Part shown: one piece after another, positions 24,300 to 32,690 of the stretch | Numbering within the stretch: position 1 is the stretch's first letter | Layout of the letters: each line of letters opens with the position of its first letter | NCBI GenBank assembly: GCA_946500265.1 | Contig: CAMMVE010000013.1 | Coordinates: forward strand, 1 to 45,032 | Origin: an uncultured Clostridium sp. | GTDB lineage: Bacteria > Bacillota > Clostridia > TANB77 > CAG-508 | Direction of reading: 5' to 3' | Length of the DNA stretch: 45,032 bases | Notes under the pieces: model-generated | Seen by the model: only the letters and a program-made list of their open reading frames with translations | What the model was told of the DNA's origin: nothing | Database searches by the model: none | Position numbers and translations under genes: made by a program

Positions 24300-25505
24300 T
24301 TAATTTTCTCTTTGCTTTTCAGTTCTTCCCATTTCTTTTTCCTTTACATTTTTCATCATTGTAATATCATCATTGTTCAAACTACTAATTAAAGAACATG
24401 TATTAGCCAAGTGGTTTAATGCTTTTCTTTCTTTTAAACGTAATTTAGACTTTCTTATATTTTCGTTCTCTTTGTTTGGTTTTCTTACTTCATTTTTTAT
24501 TGGAGTAAAAACAGTTTCTTTTTGCATTTTATTATATATTTTTGAATCTAATTCTACTGCTATATTCATATAATTTAATGCCTTTTCTTTATCTCCTTTA
24601 AGAATTGCAACTTGAGATAAATAATAATATGAACCAGATTCGACGTCTTTTCCTTTCAAACTTTCTTCGAAAAACTTCTCTGCCTCGTCTAAATCTCCTG
24701 CAATTAAAGCTATTTGACCCAAACTTAATTTGGCATTATATAGAAGTGAATTTATCTCTGCAGCTTTCTGATAAAATTCTTTTGCTCTTTGAAAATCATT
24801 TACCATTGTATATACCATACCAAGATTATAGTACAGGTCATAATTTCCTGGATTATATCTTAAAGCATTCATATATACATTAATTGCTTCTTTATATCTT
24901 TCTCCGGTATACAATATTTCTCCTAATAGATTAGTAGCATCATAATATTCTGGATTTTTCTTTAATAAATCTTGTAATACTATAATTGCATCTTCACTTC
25001 TTTCATCTTTATTTAAAAGAAAAGCTATTTTGTAATTTAATTTAATATCTTTGTTATTTAAATCAGTCGCTCTAATATATTCATCTATAGCTACTGAATA
25101 TTTGCCTTCTTTTTCATAAACCTCAGCTAGAGTTTTATGTCCAATGTAGCTATTAGGATACTTATCTATAAGTTTAAATAAATAATCTTTAGCTTTATCT
25201 GTATTTCCACTATTAACTGCTATTTTTGCAAGCAATATATTAAGCATTTCTGGAAAATCAACCTTTGTTTTATGCTCAATAATTAGCAAAATGCCAGGTA
25301 TAACAATGGATAAAATATATATTAAAACTCTAAAGAACAAATTTAAATGTATATCAAAGAAAAGCTCAATAAAATTAATTACAATTCCAATAAACTCGAT
25401 GCCCAATATATACACATAACTCGCATCATTTTTCTTTATAAATCTGCTAAAAACAATTATAAAAATTGCAAAAGCCAGAATATTAAAAATAATTTTTTCA
25501 ACCAA
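24300..25505 (-). CDS. Membrane-anchored TPR-repeat protein
   Basis: The 401-residue protein has about three N-terminal membrane helices (residues 1-75), then six or seven tetratricopeptide repeats (about 85-330; for example YPNSYIGHKTLAEVYEKEGK and NPGNYDLYYNLGMVYTMVND), and a lysine-rich tail of about 60 residues. TPR arrays bind partner proteins; the partner is unknown. The start is TTG at 25505, nine bases after AGGAG, since no ATG fits. It lies between ppa and dpaA in the same direction, with a 62-bp inverted repeat just before it. I do not recognise a named family. Confidence 0.85.
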   Translation of the reverse strand: MVEKIIFNILAFAIFIIVFSRFIKKNDASYVYILGIEFIGIVINFIELFFDIHLNLFFRVLIYILSIVIPGILLIIEHKTKVDFPEMLNILLAKIAVNSGNTDKAKDYLFKLIDKYPNSYIGHKTLAEVYEKEGKYSVAIDEYIRATDLNNKDIKLNYKIAFLLNKDERSEDAIIVLQDLLKKNPEYYDATNLLGEILYTGERYKEAINVYMNALRYNPGNYDLYYNLGMVYTMVNDFQRAKEFYQKAAEINSLLYNAKLSLGQIALIAGDLDEAEKFFEESLKGKDVESGSYYYLSQVAILKGDKEKALNYMNIAVELDSKIYNKMQKETVFTPIKNEVRKPNKENENIRKSKLRLKERKALNHLANTCSLISSLNNDDITMMKNVKEKEMGRTEKQREN

Positions 25506-25524
25506 TTCGCTTCACTCCTCTTAG

Positions 25525-25586
25525 TGGAACGAGGGGACAGTCCCCTTGTCCCAAAAATGGGAAAAGGGGACTGTCCCCTCGTTCCA
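25525..25586. repeat. Near-perfect 62-bp inverted repeat (GGGGACAGTCCCC type)
   Basis: TGGAACGAGGGGACAGTCCC and its complement form arms of about 29 bases around an AAAA loop. It sits two bases after the ppa stop codon and 19 bases before the TPR gene start, so it is both a likely terminator or attenuator and a repeat-family member. Confidence 0.9.
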
Positions 25587-25588
25587 TT

Positions 25589-26116
25589 TTAGCCAAATTT
25601 TTCTTCATATTTTTTCATGCATTTTTCTATTATGTTCTCTGCTTCCTCTTTTCCAAGCATTCTATCTACTGTTGTTGTTTTGCCTTCTAGCTGTTTATAT
25701 ACTTCAAAGAAATGTTTTATCTCATCTGATATATGATTTGGAAGTGCAGATATATCATTATATCCATTTAAATATGGATCTCTTTTAGATATTGCAATAA
25801 TTTTTTCATCTTCTTCTCCACTGTCATTCATTATAAGTACTCCTATTGGATAGCATTCAACTAAAGTAAGTGGTTGAATTTTCTCATTACATAAAATTAA
25901 CACATCTAATGGATCGTTATCTTCTGCATATGTACGTGGTATAAATCCATAATTCGTTGGATAATGTGTTGCTGTATATAAAACTCTATCAAGTTTGAGC
26001 ATTCCTGTTTCTTTGTCTAATTCATATTTTGTAGTTCCCCCTTTTGGAATTTCTACTACACCAATAAAGTCATTTTTTGCAATTCTTTCTTTGCTTATAT
26101 CATGCCAAATATTCAT
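25589..26116 (-). CDS. ppa: Inorganic pyrophosphatase (family I)
   Basis: The enzyme hydrolyses pyrophosphate to drive biosynthesis. The 175-residue protein has IEIPKGG-like VEIPKGGTTKYELD, YPTNYGFIPRTYAEDNDPLD (metal-binding Asp cluster, about residues 52-72) and SKRDPYLNGY. The length is normal for the soluble bacterial family I enzyme. TAGGAGTGATAACAA sets the start. It probably heads a unit with the TPR gene and dpaA, although a strong inverted repeat follows its stop. A candidate promoter TAGACT-17-TAAAAT lies about 45-70 bases upstream. Confidence 0.96.
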   Translation of the reverse strand: MNIWHDISKERIAKNDFIGVVEIPKGGTTKYELDKETGMLKLDRVLYTATHYPTNYGFIPRTYAEDNDPLDVLILCNEKIQPLTLVECYPIGVLIMNDSGEEDEKIIAISKRDPYLNGYNDISALPNHISDEIKHFFEVYKQLEGKTTTVDRMLGKEEAENIIEKCMKKYEEKFG

Positions 26117-26263
26117 TTGTTATCACTCCTATTCTTTTCATAAACTATTTTAAATCAAAATCTCAAAAAAGTCTAGTGTTATATAAAAATGTTTAATTAA
26201 TAAAGCAATTCTTGTTTTTTCCTCCGTCCCCCAAAACAAGGCTTGACTGAAACTTAGTCATGA

Positions 26264-26296
26264 CAAAAGACCACTCCATTATGAAGTGGTCTTTTG
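26264..26296 (-). terminator. Terminator of the GNAT gene pair
   Basis: CAAAAGACCACT and AGTGGTCTTTTG form a perfect 12-bp stem with a nine-base loop, just after the second GNAT gene. Both flanks have T-runs. Confidence 0.9.
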
Positions 26297-26308
26297 CTGT
26301 TAGAAGTG

Positions 26309-26848
26309 TTACTTCAGATTCTGGATAAAATATTGCCGAAGCAAATTTCTTCCATCTCTGGTTTCATGGATAAAAGGGTCTCCTTTTTCCATTTCTGCAA
26401 TATGAGACAACGCACCAGCACTCGCATCGTTTTTTGGATGAATCGTACCAATAAACTTAGTAAATCCATGCTCGAGAGCATATTTCTTACCAAATTCGAG
26501 CATCAAAGTGGCAATTCCCATCTTTATCCGTATCGGACTAACTCCAATACCATTGACGATAATGCCATCGCCTACTTTGTAGGAATTCGGAAATGCTTTC
26601 GCATATTCTTCTTCCTCTTCATCATTAGGTTTTTGCAAAAGCAAGAACCCGACAATATTGTCATTGTCATTTTCATCCTCAGCAATAATTACTGTTGATG
26701 GAAATTCCATTGCAGCCGCAATTTCTGACTCATCAACCCCTCCAAACAAATCGGATTTACCTTTTTGTTGGAGATTCTTGAGCACTTTCTTCGAAAGCCT
26801 AGCCACATTGTCGATGTCTTTTAGCTCACACTGCCGAATTTTAATCAT
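26309..26848 (-). CDS. GNAT family N-acetyltransferase
   Basis: The 179-residue protein starts MIKIRQCELKDIDNVARLSK and has the GNAT pattern, with VIIAEDENDNDNIVGFLLLQ and an acetyl-CoA loop near GVSPIRIKMGIATLMLEFGK (the usual RxxGIG replaced by RIKMGIA), and a late GFTKFIGTIHPKNDAS. Substrate is unknown. GAGGTGTTT fixes the start at 26848; an ATG at 26875 overlaps the previous gene by four bases but has no site. It forms a two-gene unit with the next GNAT and is more GC-rich than its surroundings. Confidence 0.85.
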   Translation of the reverse strand: MIKIRQCELKDIDNVARLSKKVLKNLQQKGKSDLFGGVDESEIAAAMEFPSTVIIAEDENDNDNIVGFLLLQKPNDEEEEEYAKAFPNSYKVGDGIIVNGIGVSPIRIKMGIATLMLEFGKKYALEHGFTKFIGTIHPKNDASAGALSHIAEMEKGDPFIHETRDGRNLLRQYFIQNLK

Positions 26849-26871
26849 AAACACCTCATCCTTTCTTTTGT

Positions 26872-27429
26872 TCATTGTTCATTCTTAGACTTTCTGAACC
26901 TAGGAATGCAATCATAAATGTAGCAATCATGATAGTCACCATCATAGAAAGACCATTCGGGTAAAACACCTACCCTTCTGTATCCTTGGCTTTCAAATGC
27001 TTTCTGTGAAGCATAGTTTTTCTCTCTAATAAGAGCTCTAACACTATGCAAATTCAAGCAATCAAAAGCATAATCAGTAACTAGTCTGATTACTTGCTTT
27101 CCATAGCCTCTCTTGGTATACGCTTCTGTAATAGCTATATGCAGTTCAGAAGCTCTGATTATGTTTGAGACTATCTCTAGCTTAACATACCCTATTGCTA
27201 TCCCTTCTTCATCTGTTTTCTCCGACTCCTTAAAAATCCAAAAGTACGGCGAGCCAGATTTCTTTGTGTTAACAATGTCTGCTTGTATGTCTTCAAATGT
27301 TCTTGGTAAACATGAAGACATCATGTCCCGAATGAATTTTTCATTTTGCATTTCCAGAAGAACTGATACATCAGCTTCTTCAATTGGAGAAAGAAATATT
27401 CCGTCTCCTTCCAAATATCTTATCGCCAT
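26872..27429 (-). CDS. RimJ/RimL-like GNAT acetyltransferase
   Basis: The 185-residue protein has the RimJ/L-type order: LEGDGIFLSPIEEADVSVLL at the start, ELHIAITEAYTKRGYGKQVI (acetyl-CoA pyrophosphate loop RGYGKQ) and NLHSVRALIREKNYASQKAF, ending SFYDGDYHDCYIYDC. Such enzymes acetylate N-termini, antibiotics or small amines; the target is unknown. ACAAGGAGGAATCATCT precedes the ATG. Strong promoter at 27478-27506 and terminator at 26264. Base composition suggests transfer. Confidence 0.88.
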   Translation of the reverse strand: MAIRYLEGDGIFLSPIEEADVSVLLEMQNEKFIRDMMSSCLPRTFEDIQADIVNTKKSGSPYFWIFKESEKTDEEGIAIGYVKLEIVSNIIRASELHIAITEAYTKRGYGKQVIRLVTDYAFDCLNLHSVRALIREKNYASQKAFESQGYRRVGVLPEWSFYDGDYHDCYIYDCIPRFRKSKNEQ

Positions 27430-27477
27430 AGATGATTCCTCCTTGTTGTAAGATATTTTTTAATTTGGAATAATTAT

Positions 27478-27506
27478 ATTATATCACAATATTACTTTAA
27501 TGTAAA
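27478..27506 (-). promoter_or_regulatory. Strong promoter of the GNAT pair
   Basis: On the minus strand TTTACA (27501-27506) is 17 bases from TATAAT (27478-27483), which also has the TG of an extended -10. Confidence 0.75.
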
Positions 27507-27510
27507 TAAA

Positions 27511-27542
27511 GAGATTATGGCCTCCTATTTTCCCATAATCTC
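27511..27542 (-). terminator. Terminator of dapF-murE
   Basis: On the minus strand GAGATTATGG and CCATAATCTC flank a 12-base loop and are followed by TTTATTT. It lies directly upstream of the GNAT promoter. Confidence 0.85.
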
Positions 27543-27571
27543 CTTATTTTATATTAAATCTCTTTAACTTC

Positions 27572-29911
27572 CTAATTATTCTCAATTTTCTTCAATGCCT
27601 TCTCAACGGCTTCTCTTTCATCCCAGAAATATTGTACCCCTTTAATTTCTTGATATTGCTCATGACCTTTTCCAATTAGAAGTATAATATCTCCTTCTTG
27701 TGCATTTTTCATTGCATACTCTATTGCTTCTTGTCTATCTTTTATTGTAATGTATTTGCCGTTGCTCTTGTTTAATCCTACTATTATATCATTATTGATA
27801 GAGTCTATATCTTCAAATCTAGGGTTGTCCTCTGTAAGAATTGTAAGCTCTGCATACTTTCCTGAAATTTCTCCCATGTCATATCTTCTTGATTTAGCTC
27901 TATTGCCTCCTCCTCCGAAGATACAAACTATTCTTTTTGGTTTATATTCCATTATAGTTTCCATTAAATTTGTCATCTCATCTTCGTTATGTGCATAATC
28001 TATAATTAGTTTGTATTTGTCGTTTGACACTGCAAGCTCCATTCTACCTTTTACAGAAACTTTGCGTAATGCTCTTTTCATGGCATCTGTGCTGATTCCA
28101 AGCTCATTTGCGATTGTAATTGCACATAATGAATTATATACAGAAAATCTACCAGGAATTGCAACTTCAAAATTATCATTTACTTTGCCTTTTACATCAA
28201 AGCCCATTCCTAGAAAATCATGTGTCATAATAAATTTTACATTTTCTGCTCTTACATCTACATCTTCTGAATTTAATCCAAACTTTATTATGCTACAAGT
28301 ATGATTTTTAGTTACATTCTCCCAATTTTTATCATCTACATTTATAATTCCTGTTTTGCATTTTTGGAATAATAAGCTCTTGCAATACATATATTCTTCA
28401 AAACTTGCATGCTCATTTGGTCCAATATGCTCATTAGATATATTTGTAAACACACCATAATCAAATGTAATTCCGTCTACTCTATGCATTTTAAGACCTT
28501 GTGATGATACTTCCATTATTGCATATTTACAGTCTTCTTTTACCATTTTATCAAATAGTTTTTGCACTTCGTAATTTTCAGGTGTTGTATTGTGCAAGTC
28601 AATTTTTGTTTTATCAATAAAAGCTCCAATTGTACCTATCAAACCAACTTTGTTTCCAGCTTCTTCTAACATTTTCTTTAATATATTTGTTGTAGAAGTT
28701 TTTCCTGCCGTTCCTGTTACTCCTATTGTAATTAGTTTATTGGCAGGATAATCAAAATATGCTGCTGAAATATGTGCCATTGCTTCTCTTGAAGATTTTA
28801 CTTTAATAACTGTAACATCTTCTGGAATATCTACATCTTGTTCAATTACAACTGCTTTTGCACCATTTTTTATTGCGTCTGGTATAAATTTGTGTGAATT
28901 TGATGTAGTTCCAACTTTTGCAATGTATAAATCATTTTCTTCAATTTTTCTTGAATCATCTTTTACATCTGCTATATCTACATCCAAACTACCTTTTACT
29001 AGTTCATAATCCACATTTTCTAATAACTTTGTTAATTTTTTCACTCTACTTACCTTCTCATTAATAATATTATCTACATCGATTTCAGATTCAAAAACAG
29101 TATGTGAAGGACCTTTCATAAACATTGTTCCACTTTCTTCATCCCAGTTTGTTTCTAGAATTCCTCCAATTTGATGCACATTTACTTTTCTATCGCATCT
29201 GCCTGTTAAAACAGCTGCTACTGTAGCAGTACAGCATCCAGTACCACATCCAATTGTCTCTCCAGTTCCTCTTTCCCATTCTCTCATTTTTAATGTGTTT
29301 CTATCAATAACTTGCGCAAATGTTACATTTGTCTTATTTGGGAATAAATCTGTCTTGTATTCGATAGCCTTACCATATTTTTCAACATCGAAATTATCTA
29401 CATCATCTATAAACATTACGCAATGAGGATTTCCCCAAGAAACTGCTGTTATTTTAAATGTTTTATCTAATATTTTTACTTCCTGCTCTATAAATTCTGG
29501 CAAATTTGTATTTACTGGTATTTTTCTTGTGTCCAAAACTGGTTTACCTATATTGGCCTCAATATTTACAGCTTGTCCATTTTCAACTGTTAATTTTACA
29601 TGTTGAATTCCGCCTAAAGTTTCTATTGTAAGCTCTTCTTTGTCCGTCATTTTGTGGTCATATACATACTTACTCAAACTACGTAATGCATTTCCGCACA
29701 TTTCTCCTTCTGTTCCGTCTGGATTAAACATTCTCATTCTAAAATCTGCTACATCTGATTTGCAAATTAGAACTAAACCATCTGAGCCTACTCCAAAATG
29801 GCGATTACTTATATATTTTGCAAGCTCATTTACATTATCTATTTTTTGATTAATTGCATCTATATACACATAATCGTTACCATATGCTTGCATTTTTGTA
29901 AAACGTGTCAT
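27572..29911 (-). CDS. dapF-murE: DapF-MurE fusion: diaminopimelate epimerase and meso-DAP ligase
   Basis: The 779-residue protein joins two complete enzymes. Residues 1 to about 280 are DapF, with MTRFTKMQAYGNDYVYID, the first catalytic Cys in EGEMCGNALRSL and the second in GETIGCGTGCC. Residues about 300-779 are MurE: ATP loop GVTGTAGKTSTT, EVSSQGLKMHRVDG, and TEDNPRFEDI, where DNPR is the meso-DAP specificity motif. The fused enzyme would make meso-DAP from LL-DAP and add it to UDP-MurNAc-dipeptide. GGAGGTATATT sets the start at 29911; an earlier in-frame ATG lies inside the upstream gene. It is read 10 bases behind a trans-sulfuration gene. Confidence 0.95.
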   Translation of the reverse strand: MTRFTKMQAYGNDYVYIDAINQKIDNVNELAKYISNRHFGVGSDGLVLICKSDVADFRMRMFNPDGTEGEMCGNALRSLSKYVYDHKMTDKEELTIETLGGIQHVKLTVENGQAVNIEANIGKPVLDTRKIPVNTNLPEFIEQEVKILDKTFKITAVSWGNPHCVMFIDDVDNFDVEKYGKAIEYKTDLFPNKTNVTFAQVIDRNTLKMREWERGTGETIGCGTGCCTATVAAVLTGRCDRKVNVHQIGGILETNWDEESGTMFMKGPSHTVFESEIDVDNIINEKVSRVKKLTKLLENVDYELVKGSLDVDIADVKDDSRKIEENDLYIAKVGTTSNSHKFIPDAIKNGAKAVVIEQDVDIPEDVTVIKVKSSREAMAHISAAYFDYPANKLITIGVTGTAGKTSTTNILKKMLEEAGNKVGLIGTIGAFIDKTKIDLHNTTPENYEVQKLFDKMVKEDCKYAIMEVSSQGLKMHRVDGITFDYGVFTNISNEHIGPNEHASFEEYMYCKSLLFQKCKTGIINVDDKNWENVTKNHTCSIIKFGLNSEDVDVRAENVKFIMTHDFLGMGFDVKGKVNDNFEVAIPGRFSVYNSLCAITIANELGISTDAMKRALRKVSVKGRMELAVSNDKYKLIIDYAHNEDEMTNLMETIMEYKPKRIVCIFGGGGNRAKSRRYDMGEISGKYAELTILTEDNPRFEDIDSINNDIIVGLNKSNGKYITIKDRQEAIEYAMKNAQEGDIILLIGKGHEQYQEIKGVQYFWDEREAVEKALKKIENN

Positions 29912-29921
29912 AATATACCTC

Positions 29922-31334
29922 CTATAATTCAATTTTTAGGTTCTTATTTTGCTCTTCTTTCTTTTTATTTTTTAATTCTGTTTTATTTTTAATATCAATA
30001 TTATAAACAGAAACCACTTGTTTTTGTATCTGCTTCAATATCTCGTTATTATCAAATTGAATATAGTTCTCTTTATTATCTGTTGGTATAGCATTCATAT
30101 TAAACATAGTATTAAAATGTCTTTCATTATTTGAATATGCACTCGCAGATGCTCCTCCGTTCAAAGCCTGATCTAAATCTGCAATAATATCATCAGCATC
30201 TTCAATACCAACTGACAAACGTAAAAGTGTATCTGTAATACCTAATGCCTCTCTTGTTTCTTCCAAAATTTCAGTATGAGTTCTACTAACTGGGTGAGTA
30301 ATTAAACTTTCTACTCCTCCTAAGCTCTCTGCAAACATTATTAATTTTAATCTTGATAAAATATCATTAACTGTTTTTGTGCTATCGACTTTAAAAGATA
30401 TCATTCCTCCAAAGCCAGTTGTTTGCTTCTTAGTTACTTCATAATCTTTGTGGTCTTCAAATCCCACATAATATACTTTTTCAACTTTTGGTTGTGAACG
30501 TAACCAATTTGCTACCTTCATAGCATTTTCATTATGCTTGTCCATTCTTAAGGCTAGAGTTTTCATTCCTCTTAGCATTAGCCATGAATCCATTGGCCCT
30601 AATCCAGCACCATAAATATACATTTTTATTTCTAATGTTTCGCCTATTTTGCTATCTTTTACAACAACCACACCTGCTAAAACATCATTATGACCTGCAA
30701 GATACTTTGTTCCACTATGTACAATAATATCTGCACCTAATGTAAGTGGTCTTTGGAAATATGGTGTTAGGAATGTGTTGTCAACTACAACCAATGCTCC
30801 AATGTCATGTCCTATTTTTGCAATTGCTGCAATGTCTGCAACTTTCATCATTGGATTTGTTGGTGTCTCAATAAAAATCATTTTTGTATTTTTCTTGATA
30901 GTTCTTTCTAACAAATCTAAATCAGATAAATCAATACTATCATGCTCAATTCCATTTACTTCTAGTACTTCATTTACTTCTCTAAAAGTACCTCCATAAA
31001 TATCATCTGACATAATTAAATGGTCACCAGGTTTTAATAGTGAAAATACAAGTGTAATAGCTGCCATTCCAGAATTTACTGCAAAAGCTCTTGTACCTTC
31101 CTCCAAAATTGCCATTGTTTTTTCTAGTTCTTCCCTTGTAGGGTTAATGCATCTTGAATAATTGTATGGATCTCTTATCTCAATTCCACTATGCTTAAAT
31201 GTAGCAGTTTGATAAATTGGGAAACTTATTGAACCTGTTGCTGGGTCTATTCCCTCTCCTCCATGCACAACTTTAGATGCTAATTTCAAATTTTCCTTTC
31301 TGTTTAAATTTTTGTAATCTTTTAAGTCTTTCAT
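29922..31334 (-). CDS. Cystathionine gamma-synthase / beta-lyase family PLP enzyme, C-terminally extended
   Basis: The 470-residue protein has the Cys/Met metabolism PLP fold: FPIYQTATF, YNYSRCINPTREELE, VVDNTFLTPYFQRPL and the PLP lysine in VHSGTKYLAGHND (about residue 200), then GVESLITHPVSRTH and LRLSVGIEDADDII. It may be a gamma-synthase, beta-lyase or methionine gamma-lyase; these cannot be separated here. Family members have about 385 residues, and this one has some 85 more after DLDQAL, polar and ending in a Lys/Glu-rich helix. TGAGGTAAATAAC sets the start at 31334. It heads the operon with dapF-murE. Confidence 0.85.
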   Translation of the reverse strand: MKDLKDYKNLNRKENLKLASKVVHGGEGIDPATGSISFPIYQTATFKHSGIEIRDPYNYSRCINPTREELEKTMAILEEGTRAFAVNSGMAAITLVFSLLKPGDHLIMSDDIYGGTFREVNEVLEVNGIEHDSIDLSDLDLLERTIKKNTKMIFIETPTNPMMKVADIAAIAKIGHDIGALVVVDNTFLTPYFQRPLTLGADIIVHSGTKYLAGHNDVLAGVVVVKDSKIGETLEIKMYIYGAGLGPMDSWLMLRGMKTLALRMDKHNENAMKVANWLRSQPKVEKVYYVGFEDHKDYEVTKKQTTGFGGMISFKVDSTKTVNDILSRLKLIMFAESLGGVESLITHPVSRTHTEILEETREALGITDTLLRLSVGIEDADDIIADLDQALNGGASASAYSNNERHFNTMFNMNAIPTDNKENYIQFDNNEILKQIQKQVVSVYNIDIKNKTELKNKKKEEQNKNLKIEL

Positions 31335-31366
31335 GTTATTTACCTCAGTTTCTAAAATAATCACAG

Positions 31367-31388
31367 TATATTCTTAATTAAGAATATA
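31367..31388. promoter_or_regulatory. 22-bp perfect palindrome upstream of the PLP enzyme gene
   Basis: TATATTCTTAA and TTAAGAATATA form a perfect inverted repeat about 35 bases before the start codon. A TATAAT-like -10 lies at 31413-31418 on the minus strand, so the palindrome would be in the early transcript, a repressor-like position. No SAM riboswitch or T-box was recognised. Confidence 0.5.
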
Positions 31389-31454
31389 AGCCTGTTGGTA
31401 AAACACGGTATTATTATATACCATTTTTGCAAAATAGTACAGGGTTTTTCTGTT

Positions 31455-31530
31455 TTTTTTGATAACTTGTCCAGAAGGGCACTCCTTTTTGGACAAGTTC
31501 TTGCACATCTGGGGCACTCCTTGCAATATT
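31455..31530. repeat. GGCACTCC-type repeat with hairpin
   Basis: AACTTGTCCA and TGGACAAGTT pair around GAAGGGCACTCCTTTT, and a second GGGGCACTCCTTG follows. It is related in style to the GTCCC repeats downstream of glmS and serS and lies between the membrane-protein gene and the PLP enzyme gene. Confidence 0.6.
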
Positions 31531-31540
31531 CATCACACAT

Positions 31541-31573
31541 TCAAAAAGAAGGCACTTTCGTACCTTCTTTTTG
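31541..31573 (-). terminator. Terminator of the small membrane-protein gene
   Basis: AAAAAGAAGG and CCTTCTTTTT pair around a loop of about 10 bases directly downstream of the gene. Confidence 0.85.
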
Positions 31574-31582
31574 ATGAATGGT

Positions 31583-32056
31583 TTAAGTTTCTGGAATATA
31601 GAAAACGTACTTTGTATATGTCTTCTTAAGAGTATTCCCTAGTACTGACTTTTCATTTCTTGAAAAAGTGACACATTTGCTTGTTTCTCCTTTACCTATT
31701 TCTTCAAAATCAATGGTAGTATCTCCATCTTTCTCGATTATTATATACTGTTCTCCATCATCAATTTCTAAAGGCAATGAGGCTTTGAATATATATTCAT
31801 TTCCTGTGTCAATAACATATTGTTCGTCTTCTACCGGGGAAATTTCGATTATCGAATCTATTTTCCATTCGGTATAATTGCCTGCAGGCTTCTGCGATAA
31901 GACAACTAGTATTCCTGCAACTATAACAATTGATCCTATAATCGCCATTACAACTCCTTCTCTAAACTCCTCCTCTATTGCATATGCAATTCCAATTAAT
32001 AGAATGAATATTCCTATAGTAATAGCAATAGACATACAAACTATAACAACTGTCAT
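31583..32056 (-). CDS. Hypothetical membrane protein with C-terminal domain
   Basis: I do not recognise a family. The 157-residue protein has two N-terminal membrane helices (about residues 1-25 and 34-54), so both ends are on one side, followed by a domain of about 100 residues rich in beta-type segments (WKIDSIIEISPVEDEQYVID). GAAAGGATGAAAATTT sets the start. It is a single-gene unit with a perfect promoter (32168-32196) and terminator. Base composition is slightly richer in GC than the housekeeping genes. Confidence 0.75.
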   Translation of the reverse strand: MTVVIVCMSIAITIGIFILLIGIAYAIEEEFREGVVMAIIGSIVIVAGILVVLSQKPAGNYTEWKIDSIIEISPVEDEQYVIDTGNEYIFKASLPLEIDDGEQYIIIEKDGDTTIDFEEIGKGETSKCVTFSRNEKSVLGNTLKKTYTKYVFYIPET

Positions 32057-32167
32057 AAATTTTCATCCTTTCTCTAATTCAGAGTGTTGTATTTGCTATA
32101 TATGTCAACTCTGCCCCATCCATAGCAGAGATAAACCAAAGGATATATATATAAAGCTTATGAGAAT

Positions 32168-32196
32168 ATTATACCACAAAATTTACATAAAGTCAA
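32168..32196 (-). promoter_or_regulatory. Promoter of the small membrane-protein gene
   Basis: On the minus strand TTGACT (32191-32196) is 17 bases from TATAAT (32168-32173). Confidence 0.8.
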
Positions 32197-32204
32197 AAAC
32201 ACAC

Positions 32205-32229
32205 AAAAAAGGAGCATTTTGCCCCCCTT
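32205..32229 (-). terminator. Terminator of the wall-binding-repeat gene
   Basis: On the minus strand AAGGGGGGC pairs with GCTCCTT around AAAAT and is followed by TTTT. Confidence 0.7.
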
Positions 32230-32246
32230 CTGTGTAAGTATCTTTT

Positions 32247-32582
32247 TTATTTTTTCGGTTCTGCCTTTCCATCATCTCCCAAGTAAACACCTGCTATTAC
32301 GGTGTTTCTTGCCATAGAGCATTCTGGAATATCTTTTTTGGCTTTTTCATGGAAGTAATAATTGTATCCATTAATCCACTTCCATCCTCTGGCACATTCA
32401 CCATTAGAAAGAACATAAAACATGTTCCCATCAATGTTTAGCCATGTGTCTTTAATAAGATAACCTTTCATATTGAAAAAGAATATCCTATCTCCAATTT
32501 TCTGCAGTCCCTTGACTTTATTACCATCACGGTAATAAACCCACTTTCCATCATCTTCTATTCGCCAACTTTGCTTTTCCAT
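32247..32582 (-). CDS. Small cell-wall-binding-repeat protein without signal peptide
   Basis: The 111-residue protein consists almost only of choline/glucan-binding type repeats: GKWVYYRDGNKVKGLQKIGD, FFFNMKGYLIKDTWLNIDG and MFYVLSNGECARGWKWINGY. Each has the aromatic-Gly pattern of about 20 residues. These repeats usually anchor secreted proteins to wall polymers, but no signal peptide, membrane helix or catalytic domain is present, so it may be intracellular or a remnant of a larger protein. ACAAGGAGGCACAAG sets the start. It forms its own unit with promoter, 5' hairpin and terminator. Confidence 0.82.
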   Translation of the reverse strand: MEKQSWRIEDDGKWVYYRDGNKVKGLQKIGDRIFFFNMKGYLIKDTWLNIDGNMFYVLSNGECARGWKWINGYNYYFHEKAKKDIPECSMARNTVIAGVYLGDDGKAEPKK

Positions 32583-32633
32583 CTTGTGCCTCCTTGTTGT
32601 CTGTTGGTTTTAGAATTTTGGTTCTTAATACTT

Positions 32634-32690
32634 TTATAAATCTAGTTTTCTAGATTTATAAATTTTATCATATTATTCCAAGCAAGTCAA
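32634..32690 (-). promoter_or_regulatory. Promoter and 5' hairpin of the wall-binding-repeat gene
   Basis: On the minus strand TTGACT (32685-32690) is 17 bases from TAAAAT (32662-32667). The transcript would begin with TATAAATCTAG / CTAGATTTATA, a perfect 11-bp stem-loop that may protect the RNA from 5' decay. Confidence 0.7.

Noticed and set aside
31365..31460. SAM riboswitch or T-box before the trans-sulfuration gene
   Set aside because: Only a 22-bp palindrome and an AT-rich leader are present, with no S-box core.
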